DNA of 18,080 bases. Source: Entrophospora sp. SA101 (taxonomy: Eukaryota > Glomeromycota > Glomeromycetes > Entrophosporales > Entrophosporaceae). Positions 10,226 through 18,080 of this stretch are shown in pieces. Position 1 is the first letter of the stretch. Each line of letters opens with the position of its first letter. The notes beneath the pieces are model-generated. The model was not told the DNA's origin and made no database searches. It was given only the letters and a program-made list of their open reading frames with translations. Position numbers and translations under genes: made by a program. The DNA lies in NCBI GenBank assembly GCA_958430865.1, contig CAUDNR010004451.1, forward strand, positions 29,262 to 47,341. Direction: 5' to 3'.

Positions 10226-10343
10226 CCACAAAAAATATCCGCAAATTTCGTGAAACCTCAGAATATCCAATTTTTATTGGTGGGTTGGGTACATGTTATC
10301 CTTATTTAGAAATCGATTTGGCGATTGCGGATATTTTTTGTGG
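10226..10343. mobile_element. 118-bp element with 19-bp perfect terminal inverted repeats
   Basis: CCACAAAAAATATCCGCAA at 10226-10244 is repeated exactly in inverted orientation at 10325-10343. TAT lies just outside each end. The interior has no open frame. The structure is that of a small non-autonomous transposon, but superfamily and target duplication are not determinable from this copy. Confidence 0.65.
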
Positions 10344-10499
10344 GATAATTCAATTATAGATTTTTAATTTGAAATGCAAATATTATCTTTTTGGGAAGAC
10401 ATCTGCATTTCAACAAAAAACTTCAGCGGTGGTTTTTTTATGCTAAGTGAGGCCTCTGTGCACCAATTAACATATAGTTAATTTAAAGACCCTTTGGTA

Positions 10500-12287
10500 A
10501 AGATAATATTTAAATAAATCCATCTAAATAAGCACAGAAGATAGCATGTTACAGGCAAAACTTTTCTCACTTAGCATCATGAACTAGAAAGAAGTAGTTT
10601 GAGAATGTTTATAGTACAATTTTTTCTATTGGATATCCCAATTAAATGTTCATTCAATAATTTCCTCATGCCTGGGCTTCCAAATTGTATCAAAAAAGTT
10701 TATTTCTTGGATTTTGAATTATTGATACATTTACTATATTTCTCAAAATCAAACCCGTGGAATTTTTCATAGAGTATAAAAGATCTAAGATTGTTGAAAT
10801 AAGAATCCATGTTACATTATTGTTGTCATTATCATTGTTATCATTTTATAAAGATTGAATAAATTCAAATATTATTAATCACCCTAACTGCATCTTTTAA
10901 ATGATCACAATCTTCAAGTGCCAAATTGCGCCTAGGACAATTTATAATTTGTCCATACAAATCAGATCTATATTTCTAGTACTAGTCTGGTAGTTTGTTA
11001 TGTACTAAGGCTTTCCAATCTACTACCTTTGAAAGATGTAGAAGAACTGGCTCTCAAAGATGGCCATGTGCATCTTTACTTTATTTATGTGTAACTTTCT
11101 AATTAAATAATTCAATCATTTTGCTTAGCATATTTTGTTTAATGAAATTCATGTTTTATGATTAACTCCATTCTATACAGAATTTTTAATACTATATAGC
11201 TGGAGTCTATACAGGTTCTGTTTTCTGTACATCTGTGCCTCCATATTAAACAATGAAACAGTATATATTGTTCTATATATTCCATTTTTTAATTTTTGTA
11301 TTAGATTTGTTATTATTCAAAATTTGATTGGTGGGAGGGAGTGCGAGTACTAAAATAAAATAGTGTATTGAATTGCAAAATGTACAGAATCTCTGCCAAT
11401 TGATATTGATGACCCTTTTGCATTAATCCACATCCTAGATGTGCTGGTTGGTTTTAAGGATACTGGCTGCAACTTTTGATGATGGTTGCTACCATCTTTG
11501 CATCATATAAAAATGATTGCAACCACCTTTACAGCCACTTTGTTTCCTTTTTTGGATTACAACATAGAACACTAGTTGATTTTACACTTCATTTCACCGA
11601 CTTTCTTTCTTTACATGCCTTGAGATAAGATTAGGGGAAAATCTATGTAGTTGTCCTTTGACTTAAAGGAAAGCAAAGCATGTGGGAGGACTTTTGGGAT
11701 GATAATATGATATACTATTTGCCCTTCAGCTGGTGTTGGTTGCCAAAATTATTTTGAAAAGGTGAAAGTCAAAACTGGCATTAAAAGTTATATGTCAAAC
11801 TAAATCAAAAATCTTGACTATGGTTGAAATTCAAATGTGCCTTAACATAAAACTAGTCTAACTTTTAAATTATCTGCAGTTAATTTCCGGGTTTGGTTAA
11901 TGCAAAATGATTCTGCTGATTGAATTTTGAACACTGATGGTGAAACCTTTTGCACAGTTTTGAAACTCTATATTTTGGAAGATAACATTACCTTCAGCCC
12001 CCGGGGATTATGGTGATGAACTTTAGTGGTCAGTGAATTTGTTGAGAGTAAAAACCATATAGCATTGATATTCTATTAAAATCAGTTGGCTAGAGTTCCT
12101 AAAACTTTTATTTATTATGAACCTTGATTTAGAAATACCTCAACTTAATGGATTAAGATCCAAGAACAGTTCAATAATAAATTCTTCTCAATATAACAGT
12201 TTCTTGATACAATAGATTTTTGAAGAAAAATTTTGATTACCCAAATTATCTGCTAAACCAAGATTTACTGTAGATTCACTGTAACAC
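10500..12287 (-). other. Minus-strand frame remnants, no supportable gene
   Basis: This stretch is less AT-rich than its surroundings. On the minus strand it shows several protein-like runs: SPGAEGNVIFQNIEFQNCAK (near 12000), PTPAEGQIVYHIIIPKVLPH (near 11730), an ATG-started 48-codon frame at 11285-11139, LSKVVDWKALVHNKLPD and DLYGQIINCPRRNLALEDCD (11020-10890), and SPGMRKLLNEHLIGISNRKN (near 10650). Many belong to one reading frame that is crossed by dozens of stops, about the density expected by chance. It may be an old retroelement or gene relic, but no family motif settles it. The plus strand shows nothing better. Confidence 0.25.
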
Positions 12288-12376
12288 ACATGTAAACTTG
12301 ATAAGTTGGTCATTTATTTATATTATCAAGTACTCTAAACAATTCATTACTGTGTCCAACTTATTGAGTTACATGT
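12288..12376. repeat. Imperfect inverted repeat, possibly an old Tigger-like MITE
   Basis: The left arm ACATGTAAACTTGATAAGTTGG faces the right arm CCAACTTATTGAGTTACATGT, with a few mismatches. The arm resembles the 7915-8060 terminus with CG changed to TG or CA (CTCGATAAGCCG against CTTGATAAGTTG). It may be an older, CpG-decayed relative, but flanking TA duplications are not evident. Confidence 0.4.
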
Positions 12377-12655
12377 TTTAATTAAATACATCATCAGAAC
12401 TTGGTGATAAAATATTTATTTTATTCATATATACAAAAAAAATAAATATATACATACACACACAAGGTATGTTGATTGTTACAAATTCTATAAAACCATT
12501 CTATTAATTTATACCAACACATATTTGTGAATTCTATAAAGGTCTACTACATATTATGTATATATATATATATATATAAAGATTTAAAATTTTTTTACAA
12601 ATACATTTGATTTGACAGAAACCATGATATATATATATATGAATAATAACAAATA
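12377..12655. other. AT-rich 3' flank, no gene seen
   Basis: Low-complexity AT-rich spacer carrying the TA microsatellites. No frame of coding character was seen on either strand. Confidence 0.6.
12559..12578. repeat. (TA)n microsatellite
   Basis: About ten TA units in the distal 3' flank of the 773-residue gene. A shorter (AT)n run follows at 12626-12640. Both are simple-sequence repeats with no coding content. Confidence 0.9.
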
Positions 12656-12661
12656 TTTATT
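12656..12661 (-). terminator. Possible poly(A) signal AATAAA
   Basis: The plus strand reads TTTATT, which is AATAAA on the minus strand, about 120 bases past the stop codon of the 773-residue gene. The position suits a eukaryotic polyadenylation signal. The flank is so AT-rich that chance matches are common, so this is a suggestion only. Confidence 0.3.
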
Positions 12662-12719
12662 AATATAATAAAAATAATATAAAGTGAATGTTTATGTTTT
12701 ATCTATAAAATAATAACAA

Positions 12720-12746
12720 AATAATAATAATAATAATAATAATAAA
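12720..12746. repeat. (AAT)n microsatellite
   Basis: About nine ATA/AAT units lie 35-60 bases beyond the stop codon of the 773-residue gene, in its likely 3' untranslated region. The same triplet in coding register produces the Asn tract inside that gene. Confidence 0.9.
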
Positions 12747-12781
12747 TATTCTATTAGAGTTAACAATTCAATTTCCTCACT

Positions 12782-15103
12782 TTAGCTATTCCTTTGAGAT
12801 TTTGATCCACCTTTCCCATGATTTGATGCACATTTTCTTTTTTTAGATTCAAATTTGTTAATGTAATCAGTTTCCAACACAATTCTATCCCAAAACTTTT
12901 TCATACAAGTTTTAAAATTTGGAGTAAACTGATCATCATTATTATGTGTAGTGGTGACATTAAATTGTGTGTTGATTTCAGAATGAATCTTTTTCAATTC
13001 AATAAACCAGAGTTTTGTTCTTTCTTCAATTTCAATTTTCTTTTCACGATTATCAAGATATTGAAAGAGAGGTTGCTTTTGTAACTTTAGTTGATTTTTT
13101 AATCCTCTTTTTTTGTTATTGTCATTGTGATAATTGAATGTTGGGTTAATATTGAAAATTTGTGGTAAGAAACCTTCAAAGAATGGTTCCAAAGTTGCAA
13201 AGTTATTTGATTTCTTTAATAAGTTCAAATGTACCAATTCAAATGGAACATTATTCTTACAAAATTCATTGTAAATGGATATGATCAGTTCAAATGCACA
13301 ATTGGTAATTTCTCCTGGTGTTTGTCTTTCAGGATGAAGCAACAATTCCCTATCAATCCAAGTCTTGGATGTAATTACATCATTGAAACATAATCTTGTA
13401 ACAATTGAATCAGGTTTGAAGTTTTTTAGTATCCATTTGTACAAATTGCTACTTAACTTCAATGTTCTTATATTGTTTATTGGACTTTCAATGTTTGAAT
13501 TTATAAATTTAAAGTCATTGTCACATATCAACACTTCAATATAATACTTTGTCCAATAATAAACATTTCTAAAATTCTCAATGTCACATGGATGATATTT
13601 GTAGCCATAATTATAGTAATATTCATATTTATGATAATAATTAATGGGTTCTTCAATATTTTTTTTGTTGATGGTCAAATGATTGCTGCCATTATTATTA
13701 ATGTGGGTAGAAGATCCGTTTGATTTAAATTTTTGAAATTCAATTAATTTGTTCCTAGTAGTATCATCAAAATAATGGTAAACTAGAGCTCTAAGATAAA
13801 CAGGTTCTAAATCATTTTCTTCGAGTTGCATCTTAAGAAAATCCAAAACATGATGTTTTTTCAAATTTCTGTTGATTTTAATAGCTTCCACAATGCAGCA
13901 TCCAACAATTTCGATTTTTGATTGGTTCTTTACCTTTTGAAAAGCTCCTATAAGTGTCACTCCAATTTTGGCAAGATGTTGTTCATACAAAAATAAAATA
14001 TCTGCCATAACAGATTTTGTCAATTTGAATCCAACCTTGATAAATTGTTGTATGCGTTCAACAAAATCATCCATAGTTGGAGAGATACAATCTTCTTCAT
14101 TTTTTGAATTTGGATAATATAGAATTAATAAAGAGCCTTGTAACACCAAATTATTAACATCTATACATATATCAGAGTAACCAATTTGTTTCCATAGTTC
14201 CACTATTTCTGGATAAATTAATATTGCTCTAGCAATTATGTTTAATTGCTTATTATTTTCAAAACCATCTTTGGCTGGATACTTTTCACAATTTATAATT
14301 TGCATTTCCTTTTGGTATTCAATTGTGTCTTCAAACAAAATTGTTGGTCTTGGAGGGAAAGGTACAAATTTTTTATTAAGTATAAGATCCTTAATTCTTT
14401 CAAGGTTTCCTTTTAATTTTTCTGGTGCCAAGTATATAGGTAATGGTCCACCAGTTAAAAAATGAAACGATTCAATATCATTTCCTTTTAAGGGAAGATC
14501 TATACCATATAGTTCTCTGGCCTCCTTTAACAAATAGATGAACACAGCTAATGGAATACTCGAAGCCCATGAATTCCTAAAATATTTTCGTGTAACTTTG
14601 GACGCGTTTTGGTTTGCATTACTGGTGTTATTATTTATACTATTTCCAATAGCGGAATTAATAACAACATTATTATTGTTATCAGCGCTATGGGTGTTGT
14701 TATTATTGATGTTATTGTTATTAATAATATTGTTATTATTGATAGTAATATTGACGTCATTTCTAAATTTTAGTTCAATCAAGGTATCATCTGTTTTCCC
14801 GAATTGTAAAAGCAACCGTTGCGCAAGATATCTAGATAAAATCACTTTTTCTTCCGTGATGAGAAAAATGACGAGCTCCATCGAGATAAAATTCTCACCA
14901 AGTCGGATCGCGTGGAATAAGGCGTTTGCTTTTCCATAATTTTGAATAACCCACTTTGCTCGAATTCTTGATTTGCACGACATTCCGTACCATTTTTTAT
15001 CGAGTAAAATTAGTGAACGAGGTTTAGGTGTGTGTATGAAAATATTTTCTTTTATCGCATCTGGTAATGAAGCCATGATTTTGCTTATTTTGACATTTCC
15101 CAT
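12782..15103 (-). CDS. F-box-like, Asn-rich 773-residue protein
   Basis: This is an uninterrupted 773-codon frame from ATG (15103-15101) to TAA (12784-12782). No intron is needed and it is by far the longest frame here. Residues 8-45 resemble an F-box: a leucine/proline start (SLPDAI), an isoleucine-rich helix, then LLDKKWYGMS. F-box proteins usually recruit substrates to SCF ubiquitin ligases, so that role is inferred. Residues 47-100 (RAKWVIQNYGKAN and following helices) continue the conserved-looking N-terminal module. Residues 118-168 are an Asn-rich linker written in AAT/AAC codons. Residues 170-450 and 505-740 look globular and helical. A second Asn stretch lies near 462-475 and a Tyr-rich patch at 489-503. 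The tail (754-773) is basic with KKRK, a possible nuclear-localisation signal. There is no signal peptide or clear membrane segment. Met10 is an alternative start, but Met1 gives the full frame. The C-terminal two thirds belong to no family I can name. Confidence 0.85.
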   Translation of the reverse strand: MGNVKISKIMASLPDAIKENIFIHTPKPRSLILLDKKWYGMSCKSRIRAKWVIQNYGKANALFHAIRLGENFISMELVIFLITEEKVILSRYLAQRLLLQFGKTDDTLIELKFRNDVNITINNNNIINNNNINNNNTHSADNNNNVVINSAIGNSINNNTSNANQNASKVTRKYFRNSWASSIPLAVFIYLLKEARELYGIDLPLKGNDIESFHFLTGGPLPIYLAPEKLKGNLERIKDLILNKKFVPFPPRPTILFEDTIEYQKEMQIINCEKYPAKDGFENNKQLNIIARAILIYPEIVELWKQIGYSDICIDVNNLVLQGSLLILYYPNSKNEEDCISPTMDDFVERIQQFIKVGFKLTKSVMADILFLYEQHLAKIGVTLIGAFQKVKNQSKIEIVGCCIVEAIKINRNLKKHHVLDFLKMQLEENDLEPVYLRALVYHYFDDTTRNKLIEFQKFKSNGSSTHINNNGSNHLTINKKNIEEPINYYHKYEYYYNYGYKYHPCDIENFRNVYYWTKYYIEVLICDNDFKFINSNIESPINNIRTLKLSSNLYKWILKNFKPDSIVTRLCFNDVITSKTWIDRELLLHPERQTPGEITNCAFELIISIYNEFCKNNVPFELVHLNLLKKSNNFATLEPFFEGFLPQIFNINPTFNYHNDNNKKRGLKNQLKLQKQPLFQYLDNREKKIEIEERTKLWFIELKKIHSEINTQFNVTTTHNNDDQFTPNFKTCMKKFWDRIVLETDYINKFESKKRKCASNHGKGGSKSQRNS

Positions 15104-15277
15104 TTTTTTTTCGAAGCATCATTGTGCCTTGCTTGAATCCTTTACTATTATATACAAATTTTTTTTAATTGTCTGTAAATGATAAAAAATTTTTTCAAAT
15201 TATTTGTAAATGATGGATAAAATTAAATTTCGGAATTATTTTTCTTTGATAGTTTCCTTCTTTTAGAAAATCATAAA

Positions 15278-15302
15278 TTTTTGTACAACAATTGTACAAA
15301 AA
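15278..15302. promoter_or_regulatory. Perfect 25-bp palindrome upstream of the 773-residue gene
   Basis: An 11-base arm TTTTTGTACAA is followed by the spacer CAA and then the exact reverse complement TTGTACAAAAA. The core is two tandem TTGTACAA sites, each itself palindromic. It sits about 175 bases upstream of the minus-strand ATG, inside the likely promoter. It could bind a dimeric regulator or form a hairpin in the 5' leader; the sequence cannot say which. A TATA-like stretch (15369-15376) lies about 266 bases upstream of the ATG. Confidence 0.35.
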
Positions 15303-15974
15303 TAAAAAATATAGCTTAACTCAGTGCCGACGTAGTTTGTTGTTACATAAGGTATACCTCATTGCTCCTATATAATGTTTGCCGTGTATTGTAAAGCTAC
15401 GTTGCACAACATAAAAAATTAGTGTAACATTTCATTGAATTTACGAGACTCAGAAAAAACAATATGTCCGTTGTTTAAAAAATTTATTGTTATTAATATT
15501 TACTCACGGAAAAAAAAAAATCAAAATGAAAAAATATAATAATATTAAACGTTCGAGTTTTCATTTATTGTTTTTCTATTTAGTCTTAATTAATTTTATC
15601 ACAATTCAAAACATATTTGTCTACAATGATAATAATAGTAAATGGAATCCGGTTCATTAAAGACAGCCGATGGGAATCCATGGGTGAGGCTTCACATAAT
15701 TGAAGTATTCTCTTCAATGATAACTTTAAAAATTATAAAAGACTATTTTTTATCTTTCTAATTGAAGAAACTTTTTTTTGAAAAGTCGAGAATACTAACA
15801 ACACAGCCTTCATTATGTAAGTCTTTATTTTACGGCATAACCGTTATTTGAAAAAATAAGGGTATTTTCTTTAAAATATTTTTAATGAATTCACTAATAG
15901 TGTCTTGTATTATTTTTATATCGATAAATGATAATTATTCTTGAAATAATCATAATTAAACGTTTTATTTAAAA
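15303..15974. other. Upstream flank of the 773-residue gene; one splice-like arrangement
   Basis: No long frame. On the plus strand ATG at 15642 opens a 39-codon frame (MESGSLKTADGNPW...). After 14 codons GTGAGG (15684) could be a donor, followed by a canonical branch site TACTAAC (15793-15799), an acceptor ACACAG (ending 15806), ten bases, and a consensus donor GTAAGT (15817). This might be the start of a divergent spliced gene, but no convincing later exon was found and the opposite strand is equally open. Confidence 0.25.
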
Positions 15975-16259
15975 TTATTCATACTTTTCAATTAGAGTAT
16001 AATTTATTCTTAAATCTTGCATGACCTTCTTTAATTCCAAGAGAAAATATAAGTCAAAATTTGGTGCAATGAATTCGTTGTCTCTTATCATCATTGGTTT
16101 CATTCTTTAATCTCAGCACTTGAACCGAGACAAATTTCTCTCTTTCAATTAAAATATTCAATGGCTCCACATCTTGTAGGAGTTTCAAAGCATTATTCAT
16201 TTGTCTAATTGGTCAATGGTCCATTTTTTATTAGAAAGAAAGTATGAAGATTTTGTCAT
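15975..16259 (-). pseudogene. Frameshifted relic, possibly of a hAT transposase
   Basis: Three overlapping minus-strand frames read in sequence. The first is MTKSSYFLSNKKWTIDQLDK (16259-16200, then TGA). The second is MNNALKLLQDVEPLNILIER leading into EKFVSVQVLRLKNE (16200-16057, stop 16056-16054). The third is RDNEFIAPNF followed by ELKKVMQDLRINYTLIEKYE (16103-15978, stop 15977-15975). The order Trp, leucine-rich helix, EPL, EKFVSVQV resembles the region of hAT transposases where a W..L...L.P.E.AT.......KY.S/T segment occurs. That is similarity by eye only. At least two shifts break it. hAT-type MITEs elsewhere in the window make such a relic plausible. Confidence 0.4.
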
Positions 16260-16412
16260 ATCAATGAAATTTTATTATAATTATTTATACTCGATAAGGA
16301 TAATTTAAAATAAAACATGAACCAATTTTATTTCTACTCAAAATTTTGCAAACCCCTGGACAAAAAAATAATATTTGATCTTTTTTTTTGATTTGTTAAT
16401 TTATTGAAGGAG

Positions 16413-16500
16413 GTTTTACGTGAAAATGAAATTATGTGAAATTCAAATCAGCCAATCAGAATTTCACCCCACTCCATAATATTTCAATTTCACATACAAC
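16413..16500. mobile_element. 88-bp MITE, GTGAAATT family
   Basis: It starts GTTTTACGTGAAAATGAAATT and ends ATATTTCAATTTCACATACAAC. The interior holds CAAATCAGCCAATCAGAATTTCA, which matches the inverse of the 7038-7168 element. The terminal inverted repeats are imperfect. No convincing target duplication was found. Confidence 0.65.
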
Positions 16501-16709
16501 AAATCCCCCGAAATTAAAATTTTTACCCCTTTCACTTAATATTAATATTAATATTAAATAATACATTACAAATTTAATTATTTCTATATTACTCTACAAA
16601 ACAATTGCTTTTAGAAGATAACATAAAGTTAATTTTTTCAGATATTGGTCATAGATTAGCGGTTCCAAGATATATATGTAATATATACATACATTAATAT
16701 AAAATCTAA

Positions 16710-16787
16710 GTGAAAATCAAATTAGCCAATAAAAAGGAATTGCGGATCTAAATATTCCCATATGTAAAGATTTCAATTTCACATAAA
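16710..16787. mobile_element. Degraded MITE, GTGAAATT family
   Basis: It starts GTGAAAATCAAATTAGCCAATA and ends AAGATTTCAATTTCACAT, the same end and interior motifs as the element at 16413-16500. The outermost GTTGT is missing at both ends, so the boundaries are approximate. Confidence 0.5.
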
Positions 16788-16949
16788 GACGTATTTTGAC
16801 TTGTTATGCATTTAATATTAATATTGTTTACAATAAACATGATTTATTTCTAATATTTCTAATAAATGAGATCTTGTAGTTTTAAAGATTATCTTTAACT
16901 TTAGATAGAAGTCACGTAACTAGTATAAATTTAAATATAAACAGAAATG

Positions 16950-17040
16950 CTGTGCGTAATTGTCAATTTGAAATTCACGCGCGTGAAATTCAAACTAGCT
17001 AATTAGAACTTTCCATCCAAACCACCCCAAAACTTGAGGT
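16950..17040. mobile_element. Partial MITE, GTGAAATT family
   Basis: It begins CTGTGCGTAATTGTCAATTTG, then CGCGTGAAATTCAA, AGCTAATTAGAA and CCATCCAAACCACC. It aligns with the reverse complement of 7038-7168 over roughly 90 bases. The second terminal repeat is absent, so this is a truncated copy. Confidence 0.5.
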
Positions 17041-17604
17041 TTAGATCATGATTATCTATCTCCTAAGCCTTCTAACAATGAAAGTTTAAAAAAAAATTTT
17101 TTACTACCAAGCCAAATTTGCTAATTTACGCGACCCAAATTTTTTATTCAATATTATATAATATTTTTTATCAGGAAAAGCCGTCACTATCAATAAGATT
17201 GAAGGAAAAAAAAAAGGAAAGCTTTTGAGATGCATTAATTGATTGTTAAGTTCAAAAAACTGGCATCGAAGAAAAACCAGTTTTTTTAATTATATTATAA
17301 ATTAATAAATTATTCCCCAATCAAAATTTTACGGGCAAAGCTTAACTATTTTAATAATCAGAAAAGCAGGATAACGATCTGATTTTGGTGCTGTTGTTAA
17401 TCTTGATATTAAACAAATCACTGTGTAAGTTAAATCTTTTTGTTATTTTATATTTTAATTGCCATGTTTAATATTCATACATTTATTAACTAATTTACAT
17501 CAACTTTATTAATAATTAATTCAGTTGATATTTCTATCAACGCAATCACCCGAAATACATATATTTTTTTTTATTCAAGTATATCAAATAATCATAAATA
17601 ATTA
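17041..17604. other. AT-rich spacer, no gene seen
   Basis: No coding frame was recognised. TTTGGTGCTGTTGT near 17385 matches the junction of the right MITE end and its flank at 7168-7178 (inverse), so it may be another degraded MITE end. Confidence 0.4.
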
Positions 17605-17625
17605 AATTTTATTTTCACGCACAAC
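17605..17625. mobile_element. Solo MITE terminus
   Basis: The stretch ATTTTATTTTCACGCACAAC differs by one base from the right end of the MITE at 7038-7168. No opposite end is visible, so this is an isolated end fragment. It lies about 50 bases before the duplicated segment that holds the helix-turn-helix frame. Confidence 0.45.
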
Positions 17626-17761
17626 ATATATATTTGTAATTTCATTTTCAAATCAACGATACACTATCATCAAAATTGTTTTATTTACTTATTTATTTTA
17701 CTGCTATTTTTAATGATAGAAGAAGAAATGAAGTATCTACAAATGGTGATCCAAGTGAACA

Positions 17762-18025
17762 GTGAGAAAAAGAAAAAAGAAACAACTCACAAAAGCAGAA
17801 AAGGTTCTTCTTGAAAGATTCAAATCTGTAATGGATTGTCATAGAAGAATTGTAGCAATAAGTCAAAAACAAATTGCTCAAGAAATTTGTATGGAATCTG
17901 AAGTCAAAATTGGCCTCAATCAATCAATGGTATCAAAAATGTATATTGGTATAGATGTACCAAAATGTAATAATACAATTGATGCTATTAATTCATGGAT
18001 TGAAAAAAAAGAAAATAACTTATAA
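17762..18025 (+). CDS. Small helix-turn-helix-like protein, start unresolved
   Basis: The open frame ends at TAA (18023-18025) and encodes about 87 residues. After a Lys-rich start and a helix (LTKAEKVLLERFKSVMDCHR) comes a helix-turn-helix-like order: ISQKQIAQEI, a 10-residue loop, LNQSMVSKMYIG, then a final helix ending AINSWIEKK. Spacing and residues resemble lambda-repressor/XRE-type DNA-binding folds (Q-IA helix, recognition helix Q-S-VS, trailing helix with Trp), so DNA binding is inferred. The frame has no early ATG: it opens with GTG just after TGA (17756-17758), and the first in-frame ATG falls inside the first helix. A neighbouring frame starts at ATG 17713 and reads MIEEEMKYLQMVIQ into the A-rich run near 17765-17777. 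One extra base there would join the two. An upstream exon using the AG at 17761-17762 is the alternative. A broken copy lies at 6880-7236. The duplicated sequence continues to the window edge. Confidence 0.5.
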   Translation: MRKRKKKQLTKAEKVLLERFKSVMDCHRRIVAISQKQIAQEICMESEVKIGLNQSMVSKMYIGIDVPKCNNTIDAINSWIEKKENNL

Positions 18026-18080
18026 AAATTTATTTGTATTCTACTATATTTATTTATTTATTTTTTATGGTGTACTTTTA

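Noticed and set aside
14238..14465. 75-codon plus-strand frame
   Set aside because: It lies wholly antisense within the 773-residue gene and has no independent support.
14538..14939. 133-codon plus-strand frame rich in Leu/Ile, resembling a membrane protein
   Set aside because: It is the antisense of the Asn-rich part of the 773-residue gene; AAT/AAC read backwards gives Ile/Val/Leu runs.
14973..15182. 69-codon plus-strand frame over the start of the main gene
   Set aside because: Antisense to the F-box-like N-terminus and promoter; composition is that of random AT-rich DNA.
17693..17923. 76-codon minus-strand frame
   Set aside because: Antisense to the helix-turn-helix frame; Phe/Ser-rich translation comes from reading Lys/Glu codons backwards.

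Overview
The window looks like nuclear DNA from a very AT-rich fungus with a repeat-laden genome. An arbuscular mycorrhizal fungus of the Rhizophagus/Glomeromycotina type fits best. This is an inference from base composition, long asparagine runs, a short GT..AG intron-like segment, a PIF1-like helicase relic and several families of tiny inverted-repeat transposons. Nothing in it looks bacterial or viral: there are no operons, and no tRNA or rRNA gene was recognised.

Only one long intact gene is present: an intron-free minus-strand gene (12782-15103) for a 773-residue protein with an F-box-like N-terminus, an Asn-rich linker and a basic tail. A short open frame at the right edge (17762-18025) encodes a helix-turn-helix-like protein. 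It has no usable ATG, so it is either frameshifted or missing an upstream exon. A second, broken copy lies at 6880-7236, split by a 131-bp MITE (miniature inverted-repeat transposable element).

Layout: 1-1788 has no recognisable gene. 1789-2428 holds frame fragments of a possible decayed gene, followed by a MITE. 3951-6816 holds fragments of one or more decayed plus-strand genes, with a possible 72-nt intron, a 214-bp hAT-type MITE with a perfect 8-bp target duplication, and an exact 188-bp tandem duplication. 6831-7299 is the broken helix-turn-helix copy. 7915-8060 is a pogo/Tigger-like MITE. 8815-9120 is a frameshifted C-terminal piece of a PIF1-type helicase, followed directly by a hAT-like inverted-repeat element. 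9251-12780 is mostly non-coding, with two more inverted-repeat elements, a stretch of minus-strand frame remnants, and microsatellites in the 3' flank of the main gene. 15104-17674 is its 5' flank, with a strong palindrome, a possible hAT-transposase relic and a cluster of related MITEs.

No cooperating system or pathway is visible. The coherent story is transposon activity and gene decay around one intact gene. Coding relics other than the PIF1 and helix-turn-helix pieces are reported at low confidence, because AT-rich DNA throws up coding-like frames by chance.
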